From Myroides pelagicus (lineage in GTDB: Bacteria; Bacteroidota; Bacteroidia; Flavobacteriales; Flavobacteriaceae), in assembly GCF_009711055.1 (NCBI RefSeq), contig NZ_WMJY01000004.1, positions 62,001 through 126,000 on the forward strand: a DNA stretch of 64,000 bases, in the 5' to 3' direction. The notes under the pieces are model-generated. The model was not told where the DNA came from. It did no database searches and saw only the letters and a list, made by a program, of their open reading frames with translations. The position numbers and the translations under genes are program-made. The first letter of the stretch is position 1. Every line of letters begins with the position of its first letter. Below, piece by piece: positions 1 to 8,534 of the stretch.

Positions 1-2
1 TG

Positions 3-392
3 TGTGCAGTAGGGATGTGGAAGGAAGCTCTTGTCATGACGTTTTTGATTGTAGGGGCACATGTTTTACTTCGCCCAATTAGCGCTATCATTAATAAATT
101 ATCTTTTGCCACTGAGACTGATTCAGCTGAGGTTGTATATGAAGTTGTTATAGGATGTAAAGAAGAGATCGAAAACGATTTACGTGTGATGGTCTTAGGG
201 CAATTAAAATCAGATAGCGAATTGCAATTGCGTTCACTTAAAAGTTCAGATAATGGTAACCCAGCTTTTTCTTATCTAAGATTTGAAATGTATTGTATTG
301 GGAGGAAAGATGAAATTTTAGAAAGAATCACTAAGAAGCTTTCTTTAGAGCGTGGTGTTTCGGAAGTCTCTTGGGAGTTAAATACTTATTAA
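3..392 (+). CDS. MgtC/SapB family membrane protein, C-terminal part (5' end outside window)
   Basis: The frame is open to the left edge of the window, so this is the 3' end of a longer gene. The visible part starts with the end of a hydrophobic segment (CAVGMW followed by a second hydrophobic stretch) and continues into a soluble C-terminal domain of about 95 residues. The junction resembles the last transmembrane helices of MgtC/SapB proteins, in which TAAxGLW/AxGM-type sequence precedes a small cytoplasmic ACT-like domain. That family consists of inner-membrane proteins linked to magnesium limitation and acid or virulence phenotypes, but the biochemical role is unsettled. An ATG at 15 is internal to the reading frame and is probably not the start. 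No terminator is obvious after the stop. The family call rests on a short segment and is moderate. Confidence 0.6.
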   Translation, partial: CAVGMWKEALVMTFLIVGAHVLLRPISAIINKLSFATETDSAEVVYEVVIGCKEEIENDLRVMVLGQLKSDSELQLRSLKSSDNGNPAFSYLRFEMYCIGRKDEILERITKKLSLERGVSEVSWELNTY

Positions 393-651
393 TTAATCAA
401 TTATTTTTTAACATATTGCTAAACTAGCATAGTTATTGCGCTAACAATAGTAGATATGAAAAAAATGCGGATATAGGCTATGTATATTGAGCTATAGAAG
501 ATAAAAAGCAAGGGAATTGTGATTAGTATTAAATTGTCAGTAGCTAGAATAGGTGGCTTGTTTGCGATAATTAACAGAATAAGCTGTAAATTTATTGTTA
601 AATACAGCTATATAAATAGAATTAAAGTAGAATTTTAAAATAACAAACATA

Positions 652-1767
652 ATGGCTAAAAAAATACAACTAGCAAGTGTTTTAGGATTGAGTTTCTTAT
701 TGAGCTTTTGTGCAGATAAAAGTGAACAGAGTAATGATACAGCTCAGTATGTGGTGGAAAATAAAGTGATTTCACTAACTGAAAATTCAAATTTAAAGAG
801 CAGAATAAAGACAATTCAAGTCAGTGAGGAAGACTTTACGTTTGATTTATTGACTGCAGGAGTAGTAAAAGCTATTCCAAACCATTATGCGGAGATTGCT
901 TCTCCATTTTCTGGTAGAATCGTCAAATCACATGTGAAATTAGGACAAAAGGTAAGTGTCAATACACCTTTGTTTGAAGTTTCTTCCCCTGATTATTTTG
1001 AAGCACAGAAAGATTATTTTGACTCGAAACAAGAGTTCAAGCAAGCATTATTGAACTTAAAGCGACAAGCAGATTTATTAGAAAATGGTGTAGGAGTTCG
1101 TCAGGAATTTGAAGAAGCTGAGACTGAAAATTCGATAGCAAAGGCTGCTTTTGACAATGCTTCAGCAGCTATACGTATTTATAATGTTGAGCCATCTGGT
1201 CTTGTTTTAGGACAGCCGTTGATTGTTCGTTCGCCAATCTCTGGTGAAATCCTTGAAAATAATGTAGTTATTGGACAGTATATCAATGACGACTCAGAGC
1301 CCGTGATTAAAATCGCTTCGCTGAATAAGATATGGATTGTTGGAAAAGTAAAAGAAAAAGACATTCAGCATTTGTCAAAGATGGATAAGGTGCAAGTAGA
1401 GTTATCTGCTTATCCTAATCAGCCTTTTGAAGGAAAGATATTTCATATTAATGAAATTGTTGATGAAGACACGAGAAGTATAGATGTATTAATCGAAGTG
1501 AACAATGAACAACGTATATTAAAACCAGGTATGTATGTGAGTGTACGCTTTATTGATCAGCCAGAAAAAGTGATTCTAGTTCCCTCACGTGCTATTTTAC
1601 AAGGAGAAGATGACTCTTATGTTTTTGTAGAAGTAGCGGAGAATAGCTATATCCGAAAAAATGTAAAAATTGGAGGAGTGTCTGGAGATAAAACAGTGAT
1701 TTTATCAGGAATAGAAAAGGGAGATCGCGTAGTTAATGAAGGAGGAATATACTTACCACAACTTTAA
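652..1767 (+). CDS. Efflux RND transporter periplasmic adaptor subunit (CusB/CzcB-like)
   Basis: Membrane-fusion protein of a tripartite metal exporter, 371 residues. It should bridge the inner-membrane pump encoded next (1789) and the outer-membrane channel (4908). The N-terminus is a signal peptide ending in LSFC (C20), a possible lipobox although Phe at -1 is atypical; many adaptors of this family are lipid-anchored. After about residue 80 come a biotinyl/lipoyl-like half-motif (SPFSGRI...VKLGQKV), an alpha-helical hairpin rich in Gln/Glu/Ala (about 115-175), the second lipoyl half (SPISGEI...VIGQYI) and a beta-barrel/membrane-proximal region. The gap to the pump gene is 21 bp and the genes run the same way, so they are an operon. 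No adaptor-specific metal-binding Met or His cluster is obvious, so the metal cannot be read from this protein. Confidence 0.9.
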   Translation: MAKKIQLASVLGLSFLLSFCADKSEQSNDTAQYVVENKVISLTENSNLKSRIKTIQVSEEDFTFDLLTAGVVKAIPNHYAEIASPFSGRIVKSHVKLGQKVSVNTPLFEVSSPDYFEAQKDYFDSKQEFKQALLNLKRQADLLENGVGVRQEFEEAETENSIAKAAFDNASAAIRIYNVEPSGLVLGQPLIVRSPISGEILENNVVIGQYINDDSEPVIKIASLNKIWIVGKVKEKDIQHLSKMDKVQVELSAYPNQPFEGKIFHINEIVDEDTRSIDVLIEVNNEQRILKPGMYVSVRFIDQPEKVILVPSRAILQGEDDSYVFVEVAENSYIRKNVKIGGVSGDKTVILSGIEKGDRVVNEGGIYLPQL

Positions 1768-1788
1768 TAATTACAAAACACGGGAGAG

Positions 1789-4700
1789 ATGAAGAAAAAT
1801 ATTATAGATACGGCTATTCATAAGAGATGGCTAGTTTCGGCTTTATTTGTACTGTTATGTGTATTTGGATACTACTCATGGAAGCAGTTATCTATTGAAG
1901 CATATCCAGATATTGCAGATACGACCTCTCAGGTAGTAACACAAGTACCTGGACTAGCAGCAGAGGAAATAGAATTACAAATTACGATACCGGTAGAGCG
2001 TGCGTTAAATGGAATGCCAGGAATGCACGTGATGCGTAGTAATAGTACATTTGGGCTATCCATGATTACATTGGTATTTGAAGACGGAATTGATGATTAC
2101 TTTGCGAGACAACGTATTCAAGAACGTCTAAACGGACTTGATTTACCCTACGATGCAGTGCCAGAGCTAGACCCATTAACTTCGCCGATTGGAGAGGTGT
2201 ATCGCTATATCATAGAAGGAGATGGGTATAGTTTAAGAGAATTGACAGATCTTCAAAATTTCGTGATTATTCCTAAGTTAAACCAAGTAGCAGGGGTAGC
2301 TGAGGTAACCAATTTTGGAGGTGTAACTACACAGTTTCAAATAGAATTAGATCCACATAAGTTAGAACAATACGACTTATCGTTAAGTGATATTACCGAA
2401 ACTATTGAAGAGAATAACGTTAATGCAGGTGGAAGTGTTCTGACGAGAGGAGACTTAGGGTATGTAGTACGCGGGATTGGTCTTATCAAGGATTTAGAGG
2501 ATTTAGGAAAGATTGTAGTAAAGGCAGAGAATGGGATTCCGGTATTTCTAAATGACTTAGGACAATTAAAATATGGAAATGTAGAGCGCAAAGGGGTATT
2601 AGGTTATTCAGATCGTGAACGAAATTACTCAGACAGTATTGAAGGGATTGTCTTGTTGTTAAAGCACGAAAATCCATCGGTTGTACTAGAGAAGATTCAT
2701 CAATATGTAGATGAATTGAATAATGGGTTATTACCTGAAGGAGTGAAGATACATACATTTCTGGATCGTACAGACCTTGTTGACACAACCTTGAGTACAG
2801 TATCCACTACATTGATTGAAGGAATTAGTTTAGTTGTTATTGTCTTGATTGTTTTCTTGGGGAGTTGGAGAGGAGCTCTGCTAGTAGCAATTACAATTCC
2901 AGTATCACTTTTGTTTGCTTTTATCATGATGCGTTTTACGGATATACCAGCAAACTTACTGTCATTAGGCGGAATAGACTTTGGAATTATTGTCGATGGA
3001 GCGATAGTGATGATGGAGTCAATATTGAAGAAGCGTGAGGACAATCCTAAGGAGGAATTAAAAGAAAAATCCATTGCAGAACGCGCAAAAGAGGTTGCAA
3101 AACCAGTTTTTTTCGCTACGATTATCATCATAACTGCATATTTACCATTGTTTGCCTTTGAGCGTGTAGAGAAAAAGTTATTTACACCAATGGCTTTTAC
3201 TGTTGGTTATGCCTTGGCAGGAGCATTATTGGTTGCCCTTATTTTAATTCCAGGCTTGGCTTATGCGGTGTATAGAAAACCGAGGAAAATTTACCACAAT
3301 AAATGGCTAGAAAAGCTAACAGCTATATATCATAAGCGCATTGTAAAAATAGTAAGCAGACCGAAACAAGTATTTGTTCCTTTACTAGTTGTATTGGCAG
3401 TTACGATAGGATTAACAGTTAAGGTTGGGAAAGATTTCTTACCACCACTAGATGAAGGGTCGATTTGGCTTCAGGTCACTCTTCCTCCAGGAATTTCATT
3501 AGATAAGTCTAAAGAGTTGAGTGATACTTTACGTGCTAGAACAATGAAATATGATGAAGTAACGTATGTGATGGTACAAGCAGGTCGTAATGATGACGGT
3601 ACGGATCCGTTTACTCCATCTCACTTTGAGTGTTCTATTGGTATTAAGCCGTATAAGGAATGGCCAAGTGGAAAGACAAAAGATGATTTGATTGAGGAAT
3701 TAGCAGCAGAATATGAGAGCCTACCAGGTTTTACAGTAGGGTTTGCTCAGCCAATGATTGACGGAGTAATGGATAAGATTTCTGGCGCGCACTCTGAGTT
3801 GGTTGTTAAGGTATTTGGAGAAGATTTTCACGAGACAAGACGTATAGCAAATGAAGTATTGAGTACGTTGCGTACTGTAGATGGGGCTGTAGATTTAGCG
3901 ATTGATCAGGAACCACCGCTACCTCAGTTACAGATTCATGCAAATCGCGATAAGATAGCACAGTATGGATTGAATGTTTCTGATGTAGCTGAGTTAATTG
4001 AGGTAGCGATTGGAGGAAAGGCTATTTCACAGATATTCATTGGTAATAAAGTGTACGATATTAGTGCTCGTTATACGGAGGAAAGTAGAAATACACCAGA
4101 AAAAATTGCGAACTTGATGTTGACTTCGAGTACTGGAGCAAAGATTCCATTATCACAAGTAGCTGATGTCAAAACGAGTACTGGAGAGAGTACCATTACA
4201 CGTGAGATGAATAGACGCCATTTAACAGTTAAATTGAATGTAAGAAATCGCGATTTGGGTTCGCTATTGAAAGAAGCGCAACAAAAGATAGAGGAAAATG
4301 TTAGTTATGATCACGAGAAGTTCCATATTGAATGGGGAGGACAGTTTGAAAATCAAAACAGAGCATATAGTCGTTTAGCTGTTATTGTACCGCTGACATT
4401 ATGTTTGATGTTTGTGCTGTTGTATGGGGCATTTGGACAGTTTAGACAGGCAGGATTGTTGATGGTCGTTGTTCCATTAGCATTATTTGGAGGGATGTTA
4501 GCTCTTAATGTGAGAGGTATGTCATTGAATGTTTCATCTGCAGTTGGTTTTATAGCCTTGTTTGGTGTTGCTATTCAGAATGGAGTGATTATGATTTCAC
4601 ATATAAACGATTTAAGGAAAAAGGGTACACAACTCAAAGAAGCAGTATTGTTAGGAGCCGAACAACGTTTTCGTCCGGTATTAATGACAGCTACGGTAGC

Positions 4701-4899
4701 AGTACTTGGATTGTTCCCAGCGTCTTTAGCAACAGGTATTGGGTCTGATGTACAGCGTCCATTAGCTACTGTAATTGTGTATGGATTATTATTCGCGACG
4801 TTATTGACCTTGTTTGTGCTACCAGCTTTGTATTATTTGGTAGAGCGCAAATGGGGGAAAGATAGTGATTTTGTAAAAAGTGAAACAGAAGAAAACTAA
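1789..4899 (+). CDS. CusA/CzcA family heavy-metal efflux RND transporter
   Basis: Inner-membrane proton-driven metal pump, 1036 residues, full length for the HME-RND family. The first transmembrane helix (about residues 13-30) is followed by the porter signature around EAYPDIADTTSQV, typical of CzcA/CusA. The TM4 region reads DFGIIVDGAIVMMES with D397 and D403. In this family a DFG...DG pattern in TM4 is associated with divalent-cation pumps (Zn, Co, Cd, Ni), while Cu/Ag pumps carry a different pattern, so a divalent substrate is more likely. This is an inference from motif class only. The duplicated architecture, with a second helix bundle from about residue 865, is intact. It lies between its adaptor (21 bp upstream) and a TolC-like gene (8 bp downstream). 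Confidence 0.95.
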   Translation: MKKNIIDTAIHKRWLVSALFVLLCVFGYYSWKQLSIEAYPDIADTTSQVVTQVPGLAAEEIELQITIPVERALNGMPGMHVMRSNSTFGLSMITLVFEDGIDDYFARQRIQERLNGLDLPYDAVPELDPLTSPIGEVYRYIIEGDGYSLRELTDLQNFVIIPKLNQVAGVAEVTNFGGVTTQFQIELDPHKLEQYDLSLSDITETIEENNVNAGGSVLTRGDLGYVVRGIGLIKDLEDLGKIVVKAENGIPVFLNDLGQLKYGNVERKGVLGYSDRERNYSDSIEGIVLLLKHENPSVVLEKIHQYVDELNNGLLPEGVKIHTFLDRTDLVDTTLSTVSTTLIEGISLVVIVLIVFLGSWRGALLVAITIPVSLLFAFIMMRFTDIPANLLSLGGIDFGIIVDGAIVMMESILKKREDNPKEELKEKSIAERAKEVAKPVFFATIIIITAYLPLFAFERVEKKLFTPMAFTVGYALAGALLVALILIPGLAYAVYRKPRKIYHNKWLEKLTAIYHKRIVKIVSRPKQVFVPLLVVLAVTIGLTVKVGKDFLPPLDEGSIWLQVTLPPGISLDKSKELSDTLRARTMKYDEVTYVMVQAGRNDDGTDPFTPSHFECSIGIKPYKEWPSGKTKDDLIEELAAEYESLPGFTVGFAQPMIDGVMDKISGAHSELVVKVFGEDFHETRRIANEVLSTLRTVDGAVDLAIDQEPPLPQLQIHANRDKIAQYGLNVSDVAELIEVAIGGKAISQIFIGNKVYDISARYTEESRNTPEKIANLMLTSSTGAKIPLSQVADVKTSTGESTITREMNRRHLTVKLNVRNRDLGSLLKEAQQKIEENVSYDHEKFHIEWGGQFENQNRAYSRLAVIVPLTLCLMFVLLYGAFGQFRQAGLLMVVVPLALFGGMLALNVRGMSLNVSSAVGFIALFGVAIQNGVIMISHINDLRKKGTQLKEAVLLGAEQRFRPVLMTATVAVLGLFPASLATGIGSDVQRPLATVIVYGLLFATLLTLFVLPALYYLVERKWGKDSDFVKSETEEN

Positions 4900-4907
4900 G
4901 CACTACA

Positions 4908-6194
4908 ATGAGAGTATTGAAAAAATATATAGGAATAAGTCTAATTTTCTTTTCAGCAGGGACTAGTCTTGTTGCACAAGAATTGGAAAATACAGCGACA
5001 ACGATTACATACAAGGATTTTTTAGGACGTATGATTACAAATAACCTTGCTTATTCTGCTGAACGGTTTAACCTTGATATAGCTGAAGCTGAGGTACAAG
5101 CGGCTAAGGCATTTCCTGATCCAGAGTTAAGTTTTGGTTGGGCGGATAATCAGCAGAAGCGTATGCAAATGGGCTATGCTTTTGAAGCAGAGTTATCATG
5201 GGATCTTGAATTAGGAGGAAAGCGAAAAGCGAGAAAGAATCTAGCAAATGATCAGAAGGTGTTAGCTGAATTATCGTTGCAAGAGTTTTTTCATACACTA
5301 AGAGCTGAATCAACTATTGTTTATTTAGAAGGACTTCAGAATAAGATGTTGTACGATATACAGAAAGATTCGTATTTGTCCATGATGCAAGTTGCAGAGT
5401 CAGATAGTATTCGTTATAAATTAGGGCAAATCAGTAAAGTAGATGCTATTCAAAGTAAACTTGAAGCTCGCTCAATGTTTAATGATTTGCAAGATGCAGC
5501 TGATGAATGGAAGAATAGTTTAGAGGAGATAAGAACGATTATTAGTGTAGTACACAATGATACACTATATACTCCAACGGGAAGTTTTGGAAAATTTGAT
5601 CGCTTATTTACTCTTCAAGACTTGATAATAGAAGCACAAAATAATCGTGCTGATTTTCTAGTAGCAAGACAAAATAGAGTAGTTGCTGGTCGTCAAGTAT
5701 CCTTGGCAAAAGCTGAGCGAGTGATCGATTTAGGACTTAATTTAGGAGTAGAGAATAATTCATTTGTAAAAAATGCTGTAGCACCAACTCCTGGAAATAC
5801 CGTTGTTAAAGCAGGCATTAGTGTACCTTTGAAGTTTTCAAACCGAAAAGAGGCAGGTCTTAAGACTGCATTGTTTGAAGAAAAGCAAGCAGATTTAGAG
5901 TATGCATTAATAGAATTAGAGTTAGAAAAAGAAATAAAGCAAGCTTATCGAAATTATCTAACAAAGCAAAAGCAGATTAAGCAATTTGAGAAAGGTATGC
6001 TACAAGATGCAAAGACTGTGTATGAGGGGATAAAATATAGCTATCAACGTGGTGCGAGTAGTTTACTAGAAGTACTTGATGCACAACGTACATACAACGA
6101 GACACAACAAGCTTATGCAGAGACTTTATTTGCTTATGCATCTGCTTTAGTAGAATTGGAGAAAGCAGTAGGTATTTGGGATATCGACTTTTAA
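4908..6194 (+). CDS. TolC family outer-membrane efflux channel
   Basis: Outer-membrane component of the metal efflux complex, 428 residues. A signal peptide ends near VAQ (about residue 23). The mature part is a pair of long alpha-helical repeats, recognisable by A/E/Q-rich coiled-coil segments (for example LDIAEAEVQAAKAFPDPELSFGWADN and the matching second-half YSYQRGASSLLEVLDAQRTYNETQQAYAE, here cited in part). The SSLLEVLDAQRTY stretch is the classic TolC/CzcC second-repeat motif. The length suits a CzcC/CusC-type channel. It starts 8 bp after the pump stop codon and is followed after 11 bp by a small barrel gene, so the four genes probably share one transcript. Confidence 0.92.
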   Translation: MRVLKKYIGISLIFFSAGTSLVAQELENTATTITYKDFLGRMITNNLAYSAERFNLDIAEAEVQAAKAFPDPELSFGWADNQQKRMQMGYAFEAELSWDLELGGKRKARKNLANDQKVLAELSLQEFFHTLRAESTIVYLEGLQNKMLYDIQKDSYLSMMQVAESDSIRYKLGQISKVDAIQSKLEARSMFNDLQDAADEWKNSLEEIRTIISVVHNDTLYTPTGSFGKFDRLFTLQDLIIEAQNNRADFLVARQNRVVAGRQVSLAKAERVIDLGLNLGVENNSFVKNAVAPTPGNTVVKAGISVPLKFSNRKEAGLKTALFEEKQADLEYALIELELEKEIKQAYRNYLTKQKQIKQFEKGMLQDAKTVYEGIKYSYQRGASSLLEVLDAQRTYNETQQAYAETLFAYASALVELEKAVGIWDIDF

Positions 6195-6205
6195 AACATT
6201 AGATC

Positions 6206-6895
6206 ATGAGAAAGTATATAGTAAGTTTGTTATTATTAGTTACAACAATAGGAGTAGCTCAGGACATTAATGACGATTTGAAAGGGAATACAACTTTTGC
6301 TATTAAAGGAGGTTGGATACAATCAACTCTTAAAGGAGATGATTTAAGTTATTTGGCAGTAGATGGGAGAGTAGAAGCACGCAATAGTTTTTTTGGAGGA
6401 TTAAGTGTTGATAATAGTATCGGAAAGTATTTTGGTTTAAAACATGAGTTGTTTTATCAAAATCAAGGAGCTTCTTTTACACGAGAGGTAGATGAAGTGT
6501 TATTAGATGCAACTTTGAGTATGCATAGTTTGCGTTTAAACCCGATTAGTGGGGTGTTTAAAATAGGTGGACTACAAGTTTATGGAGGACCTTATGTCAA
6601 TATGCTGCTTTATTCGTCTATAACAGCAGTTGATGAAGCAGGGAATACATATAAAGATCACGGTATTTTTGGGAGTACAGAAGATGGGCAGTATTTACAA
6701 AAGATGGATTATGGTGTTGTAGCAGGATTGGAGTATCAGTTTAAATTTGGGTTAGTAATAGGAGCTCAATTTACTCGAGGCTTTGCCTCAATCTTTGATA
6801 ACTCTAATACTTTTGGTTTAGAAGAAAATCCAGGAGTAGCTGATTTGAAGATATATAATCAGAATTTTAATGTATCTATAGGCTATCGTTTTTAA
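6206..6895 (+). CDS. Outer-membrane beta-barrel protein (porin/PorT-like, unknown function)
   Basis: A 229-residue protein with a clear signal peptide (hydrophobic residues 4-17, cleavage near VAQ). It then alternates short amphipathic strands with Gly/aromatic turns and ends in NVSIGYRF; a terminal aromatic residue is typical of outer-membrane barrels. Size and pattern fit the 8-strand OMP_b-brl/PorT-like families of Bacteroidota. It is the last gene of the efflux operon, 11 bp after the TolC-like gene and directly before a terminator. Such barrels are not a standard fourth part of tripartite pumps, so its role in metal handling is unknown; the link is by position only. Confidence 0.8.
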   Translation: MRKYIVSLLLLVTTIGVAQDINDDLKGNTTFAIKGGWIQSTLKGDDLSYLAVDGRVEARNSFFGGLSVDNSIGKYFGLKHELFYQNQGASFTREVDEVLLDATLSMHSLRLNPISGVFKIGGLQVYGGPYVNMLLYSSITAVDEAGNTYKDHGIFGSTEDGQYLQKMDYGVVAGLEYQFKFGLVIGAQFTRGFASIFDNSNTFGLEENPGVADLKIYNQNFNVSIGYRF

Positions 6896-6913
6896 GTTAG
6901 CTATTTATATAAC

Positions 6914-6940
6914 AAAAGCCTCCAATTTGGAGGCTTTTTG
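6914..6940. terminator. Bidirectional rho-independent terminator
   Basis: Perfect 10-bp stem AAAAGCCTCC / GGAGGCTTTT with an AATTT loop and flanking T tract. It lies between the rightward efflux operon and the leftward HAD gene, so it can stop both. Confidence 0.88.
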
Positions 6941-6944
6941 TTGT

Positions 6945-7634
6945 TTATAATAAGATATTTTTGACTTCTGAAAGTTTTTTGATCGTTTTGAAATTATTAT
7001 GGATAATTGGGTGATCAACGTGTTCATGTAACCAAGTGGTATGAAAAGGCACATGCACGGCATGTCCTCCTAACTCTAAAACAGGTAACACATCAGACCT
7101 TAGGGAATTGCCAATCATAATAAATTCACTTGGATGAATATCTAGACGCTTAAGGAGTTTTTGATAGTCTATTTCCTCTTTGTCTGTCATTACTTCAATG
7201 TGGTGAAAATAAGAACCTAGTCCAGACTTGTGAAGTTTGCGGTGTTGATCTTTTAGATCTCCTTTTGTAGCGACTACAAGTTTGTACTTGGCTTGTAATT
7301 CTTCTAATATATTTTCAACATCATCGATTAGTTCAACTGGTTTTGTCAATAGTTCTTTTCCTAAATTTACAATTTTGCTGTAGATTGTTGGGTTGAGTGT
7401 GCCTTTAGAAATAATATTAGCAGATTCGATCATGGAAAGGGTAAAACCTTTAATTCCATAGCCATAGAGAGGTAAATTGTCGATCTGTGTTTTGAATAAG
7501 ACTTGAGAAATACTTTGGTGCGTAAGATAGTCTTCAAGTAGAACACAGAAAGCTTTTTCAGCTTCATTAAAATAGGGTTCATTAACCCATAAGGTATCGT
7601 CAGCATCAAATGCAACTACTTTAATGTTCTTCAT
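6945..7634 (-). CDS. HAD family hydrolase
   Basis: Haloacid-dehalogenase superfamily phosphatase of 229 residues. Motif I is FDADDTLW with D10 as predicted nucleophile and D12 as acid/base. Motif II lies near VVATKG, and motif III/IV near EFIMIGNSLRSDVLPVLELGG, which supplies the conserved acidic residue binding Mg2+. A helical cap between residues about 20 and 100 indicates a subfamily-I type enzyme acting on a small phosphorylated metabolite. The substrate cannot be read from sequence. The ATG at 7634 is preceded by a good promoter (7658-7686). It is separately transcribed from the Crp-like gene upstream. Confidence 0.88.
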   Translation of the reverse strand: MKNIKVVAFDADDTLWVNEPYFNEAEKAFCVLLEDYLTHQSISQVLFKTQIDNLPLYGYGIKGFTLSMIESANIISKGTLNPTIYSKIVNLGKELLTKPVELIDDVENILEELQAKYKLVVATKGDLKDQHRKLHKSGLGSYFHHIEVMTDKEEIDYQKLLKRLDIHPSEFIMIGNSLRSDVLPVLELGGHAVHVPFHTTWLHEHVDHPIIHNNFKTIKKLSEVKNILL

Positions 7635-7657
7635 AGTAGATTAGTTTGCGTGTCATG

Positions 7658-7686
7658 CAAAGATAGGTGAAATTGTACCAAGGCAA
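7658..7686 (-). promoter_or_regulatory. Promoter of the HAD hydrolase gene
   Basis: On the minus strand, TTG (7686-7684), 18 nt, then TATCTTTG (7665-7658). This matches the Bacteroidota TTG/TAnnTTTG consensus and lies about 25 bp before the ATG. A short TTTGC/GCAAA inverted repeat overlaps the -7 box. Confidence 0.6.
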
Positions 7687-7692
7687 GCCAAT

Positions 7693-8253
7693 TTACTTTT
7701 CTTTTCGGATACGGCTTAGACTGACTTGTGTAATCCCAAGATAAGAGGCAATGTGTTTTAGTGGGACTCTTTGTAAGAGCGATGGTTGATTTTGTAAAAG
7801 CGTTAAATATCGTTCTTTAGCGGATAATACATCTCTCATGATCATGCGTCTTTCCACATTTAATAATTCTTTTTCGGCTAACTTTCTTCCCAAGTTAGCT
7901 AAGTGAATATCGGTTAGATAAAAATTAGTTAACTGGACAAAGTCAAGTTCATAAAGTTCGCAGTCAACTATGAGCTCGATACTTTCATAACTTTTTTTGT
8001 TTTCAACGTAATTCTGCATGGATAAGATAGTATCTCCTTCTTCTCCAAACCAGAAAGTACTCTCTCTTTGTTCACTTTGTGAAAATGCACGTACAACTCC
8101 TTTTTTGATGAAGTATAGTTTGTTTTCAATGCGGTCAGCATGTAGTAGAATATGTCCTTTTTGAAAATGTCTTTCTACTGCTATATCTTGTATCCGTTGA
8201 ATCGAGGAAGGAGGTAGCAGATAGATAGTGTTGAGTATTTCTTTTAAGGTCAT
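7693..8253 (-). CDS. Crp/Fnr family transcriptional regulator
   Basis: A 186-residue protein with an N-terminal cyclic-nucleotide-binding-like domain (about 20-115; GHILLHADRIENKLYFIKKG and the second strand pair visible). A long dimerisation helix and a C-terminal helix-turn-helix follow (about 158-184, VPLKHIASYLGITQVSLSRIRK). The canonical Crp cAMP-pocket RxS/T pair is not obvious, and there is no N-terminal cysteine cluster of the Fnr type, so the effector is unknown. This short Crp-like class is abundant in Flavobacteria. The divergent neighbour is pafA (8535) across 281 bp, so that spacer could be a target, but no clear palindromic operator was found. Confidence 0.88.
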   Translation of the reverse strand: MTLKEILNTIYLLPPSSIQRIQDIAVERHFQKGHILLHADRIENKLYFIKKGVVRAFSQSEQRESTFWFGEEGDTILSMQNYVENKKSYESIELIVDCELYELDFVQLTNFYLTDIHLANLGRKLAEKELLNVERRMIMRDVLSAKERYLTLLQNQPSLLQRVPLKHIASYLGITQVSLSRIRKEK

Positions 8254-8487
8254 TTTGTGTAGAGTTATGCTTAGTAAAGATACTATTTTAGAAAGGACTG
8301 ATTATGTAATCGAATCGTTTTTTGGATAAATAGTAGAGAAATCTGTTAGTCAAGTAGTAAAGAGGAGGGGTGCTGAGAAGCTTATTATATGCAAAGTTTT
8401 GAGTACAATGGATTTAAGGTGAGTTTATATTACTGTTAATATTTGTAATTTTAGGCAATGACTTTTTTTTTCAAAGAGTTACTTTAA

Positions 8488-8495
8488 TAGATTTG
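8488..8495 (+). promoter_or_regulatory. -7 element upstream of pafA
   Basis: TAGATTTG fits TAnnTTTG and places a start site about 35 bp before the ATG at 8535. No convincing TTG is found at -33; the region there is a T run. Confidence 0.35.
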
Positions 8496-8534
8496 TAACT
8501 CATAAATTACTTACAAGTAAAAAACACCTATAAA

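Noticed and set aside
2486-3131. Leftward open frames inside the RND pump gene
   Set aside because: They are antisense shadows of a strongly conserved coding sequence.
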